NCBI GenBank assembly: GCA_905235815.1
Contig: CAJOMT010000017.1
Coordinates: 1 to 18,423 of the forward strand
Direction of reading: 5' to 3'
DNA: 18,423 nucleotides
Origin: an uncultured Clostridia bacterium
Lineage (GTDB): Bacteria > Bacillota > Clostridia > Christensenellales > Borkfalkiaceae
Part shown: piece by piece, positions 6,900 to 13,720 of the stretch
Layout: every line of letters starts with the position of its first letter
How positions within the stretch are numbered: position 1 is the stretch's first letter
The notes under the pieces: generated by a model
What the model was told of the DNA's origin: nothing
Databases searched by the model: none
What the model saw: only the letters and a program-made list of their open reading frames with translations
Position numbers and translations under genes: made by a program

Positions 6900-8402
6900 C
6901 TAAAAAATGAGCGAAACGACCGCAGAAACCGTTATTTCGGATAAAACAATGGCAAAGCTCGATATTTTCGTAACTTTTTTGCAGTTTACCGCATCGCCGG
7001 ACAACACGAGAAACGGATAATACGCAATCAAATATACGGTAGCGAACTCCGTTATAAACGCTTTACTTTCGGCTAAACCGTCTACTATCGTATATACTCC
7101 CGTTATCATCAATTTGGCCGCTGTAAGTCCAAGACTTTGAAAAGGCAGCAATATGCCCAGCAATACGCCTATCCAGATGAGATAGTAACAAAACGTAATT
7201 ACCGGAATCAAAAGCAAATTCGTAAAAATTGCGACAATGGGAAAATACCCGAAATAAACTATGCAAATCGGCAACGACGCAAGTTCCGCCGCAAATAATA
7301 CCGATAGCGCCGAAGAAAATTTGTCGCCGAGAAAAGATAAGGCACGCTTTATCGTCGGCGCAAGTATTATAATGAACAAACACACGGTAAACGACAGTAT
7401 AAATCCCACTCCCACAACGTCGCCGACATTTACCAGCGAAACGATTATTGCCGAAATCGCAAGATTATTAAGTCTGTCGTTCTTTTCGCCGATAGTATTT
7501 CCGAACGCCGCCATAATGCACATTATTCCCGCTCTCAGACTCGATGCGGAAAAACCGCAAACGCCTACGTAAAGTAAGAGTACGACAGCGGTAACTGCAA
7601 ATGCTATCATTCGCTTTATCTTTAACCGCTTGAATATAAAATTCAGCGCAAAATACAAAAGTCCGACGTGCATACCCGATACTGCGAACACGTGCGCAAT
7701 GCCCGACATTCTGAACGTCGACAGTTCTTCATACGATAGTTTTGAAGTGTCGCCGATAAACAGCGCAAGCGCTATCGCGGAAGAAGTATCGTCATCGGTA
7801 TATATGAGGTCTTTTAATTTGCCTCTTATAAAATTAAATATTCCGGCGCTCTGTCCGCTGTTTTTAAGCAAGACTGCGTCGGACGCAACCATCGAAATAT
7901 TTTCCCCTACATAGTAAAAATACTTATTCCCGTCTATAAATTGCGCTCTATGCGCATAACATTCTACTTCTATTTTGTCGCCCTTTTCGACGCTTCCGGA
8001 AAGATCGTATAAATAAAGATTTCCGCCGCTCTTGCCGTCGTATTTGCAGTCTATCAGTTTTATATGAGTTTTGCCGTTCGCTTCGGATACGGAATCAACC
8101 GTACCGCTTACCGTATAGTCCATAGATGGCATTGCGCCGTTTTCGGTCTGCAAAACGGTAATATAAAATCTGCCGTATCCGCATAAAGCAAAAAACAGAC
8201 ATACCGAGCAGACTACAAGTCTTTTAAGCCAAGTTACCTCTTTGAAAAATATTCCCGACAAAGCAAAAACTACCGCATAGATAATAACGAGAAGTATCAG
8301 CGCAAAATTTTTAAGTGCGGGAGAATAGTAGCATATTACCACGCCGCACAAGACGGACAAGGCAATCGCTACGAGCAATCTGAAATTAAATATCTTTTTC
8401 AT
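6900..8402 (-). CDS. comEC: ComEC/Rec2 family competence channel, without the C-terminal MBL domain
   Basis: An inner-membrane channel for uptake of single-stranded DNA in transformation. 500 residues with about ten hydrophobic helices. N-terminal helices and an OB-like extracellular domain (DUF4131) span about 40-170 (VSGTVDSVSEANGKTHIKL). The competence domain starts with the conserved AIALALFIGDTSKLSYE (about 208-224) and HVFAVSGMHVGLLY (about 237-250). The ComEC of Bacillus has an additional metallo-beta-lactamase domain after this part, which is absent here. Its start overlaps the stop of the upstream MBL gene by four bases (ATGA). Presence of the gene does not prove that the organism is competent. 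Confidence 0.92.
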   Translation of the reverse strand: MKKIFNFRLLVAIALSVLCGVVICYYSPALKNFALILLVIIYAVVFALSGIFFKEVTWLKRLVVCSVCLFFALCGYGRFYITVLQTENGAMPSMDYTVSGTVDSVSEANGKTHIKLIDCKYDGKSGGNLYLYDLSGSVEKGDKIEVECYAHRAQFIDGNKYFYYVGENISMVASDAVLLKNSGQSAGIFNFIRGKLKDLIYTDDDTSSAIALALFIGDTSKLSYEELSTFRMSGIAHVFAVSGMHVGLLYFALNFIFKRLKIKRMIAFAVTAVVLLLYVGVCGFSASSLRAGIMCIMAAFGNTIGEKNDRLNNLAISAIIVSLVNVGDVVGVGFILSFTVCLFIIILAPTIKRALSFLGDKFSSALSVLFAAELASLPICIVYFGYFPIVAIFTNLLLIPVITFCYYLIWIGVLLGILLPFQSLGLTAAKLMITGVYTIVDGLAESKAFITEFATVYLIAYYPFLVLSGDAVNCKKVTKISSFAIVLSEITVSAVVSLIF

Positions 8403-9127
8403 AATTCATAAGTTTTACCCTCATCGGCGACAGATGCATTGCCATGGCAATTTTTAATTTCCGCTTCTATTTCCAATTCGTCATAAAGAGGGTTTAAATG
8501 GCTGATAATCGCCCTATTGCCGCACTTTTTTGTAAGTTCCGAAATCATTTTTACGCTTAAATGCGGTTTATCTTCCGCCCAATCGCGATGCAGAAAACAG
8601 CCGTCTGCCAAAAACGTATCGGCGGCGCCGACAAGATTTTCCAAACCGTCAAACACGTTGGTATCACCGGTATAGACGAATTTTTTATTGCCGTCTGAAA
8701 TTTTGACCGCATAGCAAGGTACAGGATGTTTTACGGCGATAAACTCAACTAGTAAATCGCCGATATTAGTTTTCATTCCGTCATAAATATCCCGAACGGT
8801 AAAAAACGGCATATTTGCGATAGCGGAAATATACGGCGTTTTATCATTAAATAGGTAAATAACGGGCTTATAGGCAGACTTATCTTTCCTTAAAAGGCTC
8901 TCGAAGTAATAGCCGTAAATTCCAACGTCGCAAATATGGTCGTAATGCGAATGAGTCAGAATAATTGCGTCGAGGCTATTAGGCTCTATAAATTTACAAA
9001 GTCTCGAAAAACTCCCCTCGCCTGCGTCGAGCAAAATATTTTTACCGCCGCCTTGAAAGAGATACGAACTCGTTCCGCCGCCCGCCTTTGAAAACGGGCC
9101 GTATTTACCTAAAACAGTCAATTTCAT
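8399..9127 (-). CDS. MBL-fold metallo-hydrolase
   Basis: A 242-residue metallo-beta-lactamase-fold hydrolase, close in form to the RNase Z / YhfI-like group. Metal ligands from the chosen start: HSHYDH (59-64), H134 (KHPVP), D155 (YTGDTN), H189 (PHLS) and H210 (ISHLN). It lacks the DVGQGD motif of ComEC-type MBL domains, so it is not simply the missing end of ComEC. The start at 9127 is preferred because AGGTG lies 6 bases upstream; a GTG three codons earlier is an alternative. First gene of the operon, overlapping comEC by four bases. The substrate is unknown. Confidence 0.88.
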   Translation of the reverse strand: MKLTVLGKYGPFSKAGGGTSSYLFQGGGKNILLDAGEGSFSRLCKFIEPNSLDAIILTHSHYDHICDVGIYGYYFESLLRKDKSAYKPVIYLFNDKTPYISAIANMPFFTVRDIYDGMKTNIGDLLVEFIAVKHPVPCYAVKISDGNKKFVYTGDTNVFDGLENLVGAADTFLADGCFLHRDWAEDKPHLSVKMISELTKKCGNRAIISHLNPLYDELEIEAEIKNCHGNASVADEGKTYEL

Positions 9128-9145
9128 ATTTTTCACCTACACACT

Positions 9146-9174
9146 ATTTTATAGCAAAACGTTTTTAAAGTCAA
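9146..9174 (-). promoter_or_regulatory. Promoter of the MBL-comEC-holA-cdaA-lysC operon
   Basis: On the minus strand, TTGACT (9169-9174), a 17-bp spacer and TAAAAT (9146-9151), ending 18 bp before the MBL start. No other promoter or terminator of similar quality interrupts the genes down to 3711. Confidence 0.8.
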
Positions 9175-9242
9175 CGAAAAACAGTAAATGTCGGCAATCT
9201 GTCGTTCTTTACGAGATTTTTTGAAAAACTTTTTGTATTTAA

Positions 9243-9272
9243 TTGACTTATTCTCGTCTTTTAGTGTATATT
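9243..9272 (+). promoter_or_regulatory. Promoter of the unrecognised RNA
   Basis: TTGACT (9243-9248), an 18-bp spacer and TATATT (9267-9272). The expected start near 9279 is the first base of the closed 5' stem AGGAACG. Confidence 0.7.
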
Positions 9273-9278
9273 ATAAAT

Positions 9279-9530
9279 AGGAACGGTGCGTGACTGTACG
9301 GAGGCATTTGCCGAACTCGGTAGCTCATTAAGTTGAGACGGCGTTCCTATTTTTGGGGCAGAGCTTCTGCTGTTCGTTTCGGACGTCCATGCAAGGGTAA
9401 ATTACATTTGCTGGCGGTGTACGACCTCTGCTAATTTGAAACATTAACAGGTTTTATCCTCTGTTCGTTTCGGACGTGCTGCTCAGGGCTTCGGCATTGG
9501 GCGACGGAGAAGTAGCCTGTTTTTGTTTTT
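9279..9530 (+). ncRNA. Structured RNA with two copies of a 17-nt core; family not recognised
   Basis: About 250 nt with no reading frame. The 5' domain is closed by TAGGAACG/CGTTCCTA (9278-9285 and 9342-9349) and holds a GGCA/TGCC hairpin. Domain 1 is closed by GCAGAG/CTCTGC (9358-9363 and 9426-9431). Domain 2 is closed by AACAGG/CCTGTT (9446-9451 and 9516-9521) and runs straight into a U-rich tail, so its stem doubles as the terminator. Both domains contain the identical CTGTTCGTTTCGGACGT (9370-9386 and 9461-9477), followed by a hairpin of different sequence and then CGAC, which can pair with GTTCG (one bulged U) in both. Same core with different supporting stems is what a conserved RNA looks like. 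It does not match riboswitch, tmRNA, SRP or RNase P consensus known to me. raiA RNA is one class I cannot exclude. Confidence 0.75.
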
Positions 9531-9590
9531 TATGCGGTGAATTCATCTTGACACGAGGCATTTTATATCAAAAATATTTTAAGAAAATCA

Positions 9591-9619
9591 TTGCAAGATG
9601 CGAATATATTTGGTATAAT
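9591..9619 (+). promoter_or_regulatory. Promoter of the 6S-like RNA
   Basis: TTGCAA (9591-9596), a 17-bp spacer and a perfect TATAAT (9614-9619). The predicted start is near 9626. Confidence 0.75.
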
Positions 9620-9625
9620 ATACAT

Positions 9626-9866
9626 ATAATTTTACAAGAAATAAAAATTCAGTAAAACTATTCCTGCGGTGTTCGAAACGGAGTTTAATTCTTTCCACAA
9701 CAATCAATAAGGGAGCGTACTGTCTTTGCCGATGAGCATATCTTGTGGTCGTTGTCATGTGCAGACCTATATGACAAGAAGTCGAATTTAGCAAAGCGTT
9801 GCACCCACCTGCACTAAAGCGGGTTGATTTTTTCTCACGAACGGCACCTGTGGGAATTTTTTTTAT
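9626..9866 (+). ncRNA. ssrS: 6S RNA candidate
   Basis: 6S RNA binds the housekeeping RNA polymerase by imitating an open promoter. Seen here: a long closing stem TTCCTGCGGTG/CACCTGTGGGAA (9661-9671 and 9845-9856) extended by TTCG/CGAA; a large, mostly unpaired middle; and a terminal arm with CTTTGC/GCAAAG (9724-9729 and 9791-9796) and TTGTCAT/ATGACAA (9752-9758 and 9771-9777). A small hairpin CCTGC/GCGGG (9808-9812 and 9819-9823) lies on the 3' side of the bubble, as known in 6S RNAs. The closing stem is followed by eight T, so the RNA ends itself. The promoter and the absence of any gene support an RNA unit. The assignment rests on shape, not on a covariance search. Confidence 0.62.
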
Positions 9867-9887
9867 ACATAACAGTCTATCGACTGC

Positions 9888-9928
9888 AAAAAGAAGGAAT
9901 CTGCAAATAATGCAGATTCCTTCTTTTT
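9888..9928. terminator. Bidirectional terminator
   Basis: A perfect 18-bp stem (9888-9905 and 9911-9928) with an AATAA loop has A5/T5 ends, so it gives a U-tract on either strand. It ends the ferritin-like gene on the minus strand and backs up the 6S-like RNA on the plus strand. Confidence 0.9.
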
Positions 9929-9938
9929 ATCTCAATTT

Positions 9939-10292
9939 TTAAAGCAAGTTTTGATTTGAAATCCTTTGGTTAAACTCATCTATTCCGCTTGCTACGTATT
10001 GCTTCTGCGTCGTATCGAGATAATCCAATAAGGCAAGCAGTTCGCCGACATGTACCATCTCCTCGTGTATTATGTCCTCCCACGTTTCTCTGGCTACTTT
10101 GTCAGTCGTTCTATGTATATGGTCGTCATATTCCATTATCGCCTGTATCTCTCCGATAAGGTCTCGCCTCGCCTCTTGCAAAGTGATAAATTCTCCGCCC
10201 ATATGTCCGTTATTGTATCTTAAAGCCCTTTCTTCCGTTTCACCTTCGGCTTGATTGCCGCCGTTTCCGTTAAAATTTCCAAAAAAATTCAA
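9939..10292 (-). CDS. Small ferritin-like domain protein
   Basis: 117 residues. A Gly/Asn-rich N-terminus (1-30) is followed by two long helices with ferritin/rubrerythrin-type metal signatures: E48 and E54 in IGEIQAIMEYDDH (46-58), and EExxH with E77, E78 and H81 in HEEMVHVGELLALL (76-89). This suggests a half-size four-helix bundle that would dimerise around a di-iron or similar site. The start is TTG at 10292 with a strong TAGGAGGT ribosome site (10301-10308). A rubredoxin-type cysteine domain is absent. The function (metal storage, peroxide defence, or spore-coat type as in CotJC relatives) cannot be decided from sequence. It lies 84 bp behind an unknown gene and probably shares its transcript. 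Confidence 0.8.
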   Translation of the reverse strand: MNFFGNFNGNGGNQAEGETEERALRYNNGHMGGEFITLQEARRDLIGEIQAIMEYDDHIHRTTDKVARETWEDIIHEEMVHVGELLALLDYLDTTQKQYVASGIDEFNQRISNQNLL

Positions 10293-10376
10293 TTTGTTTA
10301 CCTCCTATATATTTTATTTCGCAAAACATATTTTTGTTAATAGGTAAACTATTGATAAGGTATATTACTCTATAAT

Positions 10377-10736
10377 TTACATAAACTTTTCAAATTTATC
10401 AAGTGTAAAATTGCCGTTGAAAATGTATACGGGAAAAGCATTGAAACAGTTCTCTCCGTAACATATATAAAATTTGACGGAATCTTCACCGTCTGTCAGA
10501 TCAAAGGCAAATAGTCTGAACTTCTTCCAACCCAACTTCGTCGTCACTTCGGTAAGAGTCGAAAAACCATCTTCCGCCTCTAAATACACTACGTCTGCCT
10601 TTAAGTTTACACAACTCTCCGCCGTATGCTTATCCGTCTCTATTACCTTAGACTCGACAAAATGCCCTTTAGACTTTAATTCGTCTATTATCTTTTGTGC
10701 ATCTAATGAATGCTTGATTATAACACTGCTCAACAT
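10377..10736 (-). CDS. Conserved-looking protein of unknown function
   Basis: 119 residues, not recognised. No membrane helix or signal peptide. The pattern is alpha/beta, starting with a beta strand and helix (MLSSVIIKHSLDAQKIIDEL). Three cysteines sit at about 42, 92 and 97 (CYGENC at 92-97). The ATG at 10736 is preceded by GGAGG with good spacing, and a consensus promoter lies upstream, so it is a real gene. It heads a two-gene unit with the ferritin-like protein, which makes a redox or metal role possible but unproven. Confidence 0.75.
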   Translation of the reverse strand: MLSSVIIKHSLDAQKIIDELKSKGHFVESKVIETDKHTAESCVNLKADVVYLEAEDGFSTLTEVTTKLGWKKFRLFAFDLTDGEDSVKFYICYGENCFNAFPVYIFNGNFTLDKFEKFM

Positions 10737-10762
10737 ATTTCATCCTCCGTTTAATTATTTAT

Positions 10763-10791
10763 ATTTTACACGGCAAATAAAATTTTGTCAA
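10763..10791 (-). promoter_or_regulatory. Promoter of the unknown / ferritin-like unit
   Basis: On the minus strand, TTGACA (10786-10791), a 17-bp spacer and TAAAAT (10763-10768), 26 bp before the start codon. The AT-rich stretch from 10792 to 10926 between this promoter and the gap terminator shows no gene. Confidence 0.85.
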
Positions 10792-10921
10792 GCAATTTTG
10801 CGCAAATTATTAAATATAGTATCATATTTTTAATTAAAATTATAAATAACTATATTTACAAGTGGATATTTGCCTTTAAATTTTAATTTATTTTGTTTAA
10901 AATTGCCACATTTTAAGACAA

Positions 10922-10952
10922 AATAAAAAGGCTACGGAAATCCGTAGCCTTT
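10922..10952 (-). terminator. gap terminator
   Basis: A 12-bp stem AAAGGCTACGGA/TCCGTAGCCTTT (10927-10938 and 10941-10952), followed on the minus strand by TTTATTTTG. It lies 12 bp after the gap stop codon. Confidence 0.92.
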
Positions 10953-10964
10953 AAAATTTTAAGT

Positions 10965-12014
10965 TTAGATATTTGCGAAGTACTTGATAGTTCTTACCAT
11001 TTGAGAAGTGTAAGAATTTTCGTTATCGTACCAAGCAACTACTTGAACTTGCGTCTCGTCCGTTTCGGGCATATACTTAACCATGGTTTGAGTTGCGTCA
11101 AACAAAGATCCGTAAGTGATACCTATAATGTCCGAAGAAACGAGTTGTTCTTCCGTATAGCCGAACGATGCGCTCGCAGCGTTCTTCATAGCGGCATTGA
11201 TATCTTCTTTAGTAACGTTGCCCTTTACTACCGCTACCAAAATCGTGGTAGAACCGGTCGGAACGGGAACTCTTTGTGCAGAACCGATGAGTTTTCCGTT
11301 AAGTTCCGGAATAACAAGACCTATTGCCTTAGCAGCGCCGGTCGAATTCGGAACGATATTTACAGCAGCCGCTCTCGCTCTTCTTAAATCGCCTTTACGG
11401 TGAGGTCCGTCCAAAACCATCTGGTCGCCGGTGAAAGCGTGAACAGTAGTCATTATACCGCTCTTGATTTCGGCAAGTTTGTTTAACGTATTAGCCATAG
11501 GCGCTAAACAGTTAGTCGTGCAAGACGCAGCAGATATAATCTTGTCGTCTTTCGTTAAAGTGTGTTCGTTTACGCTGTAAACTATCGTCTTTAAGTCGTT
11601 GCCTGCGGGTGCGGAAATAACTACTTTCTTTGCGCCTGCGTCGATGTGTGCCTGAGCCTTATCCTTAGAAGTATAGAAACCGGTACACTCCAAAACAACG
11701 TCTACACCGAGGTCGCCCCAAGGAATGTTTTTAGCGTCCTTTTCAGCGTAAATCTCGATTTTCTTGCCCTTTACGATAACAGCGCCCTTGGGAGCCCTGT
11801 CAGCAGCACCTTCGTAAACTTCGCTCGAAACTTCTTCCGCATATTTATATCTTCCTTGAGCGGAGTCGTACTTTAAAAGGTGAGCAAGCATTTTTGCGTC
11901 CGTAAGATCGTTGATCGCTACTACTTCATAACCTTCTGCATCGAACATCTGTCTGAAAGCAAGACGTCCGATTCTTCCAAAGCCGTTTATACCGACTTTT
12001 ACTACATTTGCCAT
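10965..12014 (-). CDS. gap: Glyceraldehyde-3-phosphate dehydrogenase, type I, NAD-dependent
   Basis: The glycolytic enzyme that oxidises and phosphorylates glyceraldehyde-3-phosphate to 1,3-bisphosphoglycerate with NAD+. 349 residues from the chosen start. NAD site GINGFGRIGR (8-17) with D36 (INDLTD), typical for NAD rather than NADP. Active-site SAASCTTNCLAP (161-172) with C165, partner H192 (TTVHAFTGDQ), and the phosphate-site region NSTGAAKAIG (223-232). C-terminal WYDNENSYTSQMV is intact. The start at 12014 (MANVV) is chosen because GGAGG lies 8 bases upstream; an extension of five codons overlaps that site. It is monocistronic, not clustered with pgk or tpi in this window. Confidence 0.98.
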   Translation of the reverse strand: MANVVKVGINGFGRIGRLAFRQMFDAEGYEVVAINDLTDAKMLAHLLKYDSAQGRYKYAEEVSSEVYEGAADRAPKGAVIVKGKKIEIYAEKDAKNIPWGDLGVDVVLECTGFYTSKDKAQAHIDAGAKKVVISAPAGNDLKTIVYSVNEHTLTKDDKIISAASCTTNCLAPMANTLNKLAEIKSGIMTTVHAFTGDQMVLDGPHRKGDLRRARAAAVNIVPNSTGAAKAIGLVIPELNGKLIGSAQRVPVPTGSTTILVAVVKGNVTKEDINAAMKNAASASFGYTEEQLVSSDIIGITYGSLFDATQTMVKYMPETDETQVQVVAWYDNENSYTSQMVRTIKYFANI

Positions 12015-12045
12015 ATATTCTTCCTCCAAAATTATTTTTATTTCA

Positions 12046-12067
12046 GCCGATCGTATTATTTATCGGC
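12046..12067 (-). promoter_or_regulatory. Inverted repeat in the gap leader
   Basis: GCCGAT (12046-12051) and ATCGGC (12062-12067) form a perfect 6-bp inverted repeat with a 10-nt spacer, 5-26 bp after the predicted gap start site. It may be an operator or an mRNA hairpin. Confidence 0.4.
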
Positions 12068-12078
12068 AAACCTTATAT

Positions 12079-12107
12079 ATTATATATAATTATTCCCTTT
12101 AAGTCAA
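12079..12107 (-). promoter_or_regulatory. gap promoter
   Basis: On the minus strand, TTGACT (12102-12107), a 17-bp spacer and a perfect TATAAT (12079-12084), about 65 bp before the gap start codon. Confidence 0.85.
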
Positions 12108-12144
12108 TTTTTTTTATGCGTTTTTTTAAATATTAACCTAAAAA

Positions 12145-12840
12145 TCACAAACTTTTGCGTATTTGTTCATAAGTCATAACGTTGCCCTCGATATCCATTA
12201 CGCCCTTTCCGCTTTTAAGATATGCGGCAAAATCCGCAGACGTTAACATATCGTTCGGCACTTCCATACCGGCGCGAATGGTCGTTGAAACGTCATGGAA
12301 ATCCACTCCGCAGGTCAAAAGCATGTTATTTGATACCGCAAAATCTATCACTTGGTCCTTCTTGGGTAAATCGCCTGGCTGGCAGTTTATCTCGACGCCG
12401 TCCATAAATTCGGGATCCATAGGCCTGTGAGTCTCTCCACGGTAAGGGTGGGCTTGTATCATCAATACGCCGCGATTACGGCAATATTCATATAACTCTC
12501 TCTGCGAAAATTTGTAAAGACATGGCGATGACAGTAAAAATTCCTCGTCTACGCCGTATAAAAGCCAATCGGAATATCTCGGATCTGTAATAGTAACCTC
12601 TATGCCGAGCATCAGCAAAAACCCCTTTTTTTCGGCGTACTCCTTGCCTTGATGAAACACGTCGATATGCTTTTGCATATTTTCCCTATGGTCTTTTTCG
12701 TCATAATACCATTGCTGGCAGTGGTTCGTTAAAACCGCACCGCCATAGCCCAATGCTATTTTAGTATCGATAAGCGTCTCGATAGAAACGTGTGAACAAC
12801 GACTTATCTCGTTAGAGTGTACATGTGGATCGATTAACAT
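12145..12840 (-). CDS. PHP-domain phosphoesterase family protein
   Basis: 231 residues covering one PHP (polymerase and histidinol phosphatase) domain, a metal-dependent phosphoesterase barrel. Metal-binding motifs are DPHVHS (H6, H8), NHCQQW (H40), GIEVT (E81), QAHPYRG (H131) and GVDFHD (D180, H182). GVEINCQ at 148-154 is also typical. No polymerase or HisK partner domain is attached. The ATG is preceded by GAGGAC. It follows the membrane-protein gene by 53 bp and is probably co-transcribed. The substrate is unknown; relatives act on small phosphates or nucleotides. Confidence 0.88.
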   Translation of the reverse strand: MLIDPHVHSNEISRCSHVSIETLIDTKIALGYGGAVLTNHCQQWYYDEKDHRENMQKHIDVFHQGKEYAEKKGFLLMLGIEVTITDPRYSDWLLYGVDEEFLLSSPCLYKFSQRELYEYCRNRGVLMIQAHPYRGETHRPMDPEFMDGVEINCQPGDLPKKDQVIDFAVSNNMLLTCGVDFHDVSTTIRAGMEVPNDMLTSADFAAYLKSGKGVMDIEGNVMTYEQIRKSL

Positions 12841-12893
12841 AAAAGTCCTCGTATATGTCGTTTAATCGCCTATTTTAAGCCGTAAAGCGATAA

Positions 12894-13616
12894 TCAATAA
12901 AGTTGTTTAGCCCTATCTTTTTTGGATATTTGCGAAAGTTTTTTACCGCTATCAGTCATAGTTTCGCCGAGGTCGTAAGTAGAAACTCTCGTCAATTTTT
13001 TCATCGAGTATATGATTTTATAGTGCTTGCACCCCGCTTTATAAAAAGCGAGTAAACCTTCGTAAGCATTCGCAACGGTCGTATAAATATTTTTTTCTTT
13101 ACCCTTATTGTCTACCGGTACTCTCATCGTAAAGTCGAGATTTGCGGTTATATTTTTTTCGGGTTCCATATTCATAATTTCGTTAAGAAACTTCTCGTTT
13201 TCCTCTTTCGTACCGACGGGCGCCAAAGTTAACGTAAGTCTTACTTCGGATATATCCGATATCTTAAAAGTCTTGCCGTTTATAACCGCCTCTTTCGCCC
13301 CCACTTCTATAATGGGTTCTTTTTTGACGGGATACTGCTTAAAAGCGCTCGGTATCATTGCAACGCCGAATATGACGAACATCAACATTATCAATCCCAT
13401 TATTAAAGACACCCCGCCGTATATAATGGTAACTACTCCCATACCGCCGAGCATAAATATCAGAATGGCGCCGAGAAGAACGGTCTTTCTCCTTTCTCTC
13501 TTGTTGAATTCGATATCCGGATATAACTTTACGGTGTTTTTGATTTCTTCTTGTACTTGTTCTTCAGCGGGAATTTCCGCTATTTCTTTTACTTCTTTTT
13601 TAGTGTTTTTAGCCAT
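12894..13616 (-). CDS. Two-helix membrane protein of unknown function
   Basis: 240 residues. A charged N-terminal cytoplasmic segment (1-43, KEVKEIAEIPAEEQ) is followed by two hydrophobic helices at about 44-66 and 68-90 and then a soluble C-terminal part. The stretch EVGAKEAVINGKTFKISDI (about 104-122) resembles the first strands of bacterial PH-like domains; this is only a resemblance. The C-terminus is lysine rich. AGAGG precedes the ATG. It is first in a unit with the PHP-domain gene. I do not recognise the family. Confidence 0.75.
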   Translation of the reverse strand: MAKNTKKEVKEIAEIPAEEQVQEEIKNTVKLYPDIEFNKRERRKTVLLGAILIFMLGGMGVVTIIYGGVSLIMGLIMLMFVIFGVAMIPSAFKQYPVKKEPIIEVGAKEAVINGKTFKISDISEVRLTLTLAPVGTKEENEKFLNEIMNMEPEKNITANLDFTMRVPVDNKGKEKNIYTTVANAYEGLLAFYKAGCKHYKIIYSMKKLTRVSTYDLGETMTDSGKKLSQISKKDRAKQLY

Positions 13617-13636
13617 ACATTTTCCTCTTCTTTCGT

Positions 13637-13665
13637 ATTATACAACTTTTTTACTAAAATGTAAA
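13637..13665 (-). promoter_or_regulatory. Promoter of the membrane protein / PHP unit
   Basis: On the minus strand, TTTACA (13660-13665), a 17-bp spacer and TATAAT (13637-13642), 20 bp before the start codon. Confidence 0.75.
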
Positions 13666-13674
13666 ATATATTAC

Positions 13675-13704
13675 ATAAAAAGAACTCGGAATTTCCGAGT
13701 TCTT
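13675..13704 (-). terminator. Terminator of the ABC ATPase gene
   Basis: An 11-bp stem AAGAACTCGGA/TCCGAGTTCTT (13680-13690 and 13694-13704) with a 3-nt loop, followed on the minus strand by TTTTTATG. It lies 16 bp after the stop codon. Confidence 0.9.
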
Positions 13705-13720
13705 ATGATTTTTGTTATAA

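Noticed and set aside
8399..9127. MBL protein as the split-off C-terminal domain of ComEC
   Set aside because: It lies upstream, not downstream, and has RNase Z-like HSHYDH and GDT motifs but no DVGQGD motif of ComEC MBL domains.
9358..9530. Glutamine-I riboswitch or T-box in the unrecognised RNA
   Set aside because: GGACG and GACGGAGAAGTAG resemble parts of the glnA motif, but their order and pairing are wrong, no gene for nitrogen metabolism follows, and no T-box AGGGTGG sequence is present.
9588..9794. 68-codon minus frame across the 6S-like RNA
   Set aside because: No ribosome site, and the opposite strand has a promoter, a stable fold and a terminator.
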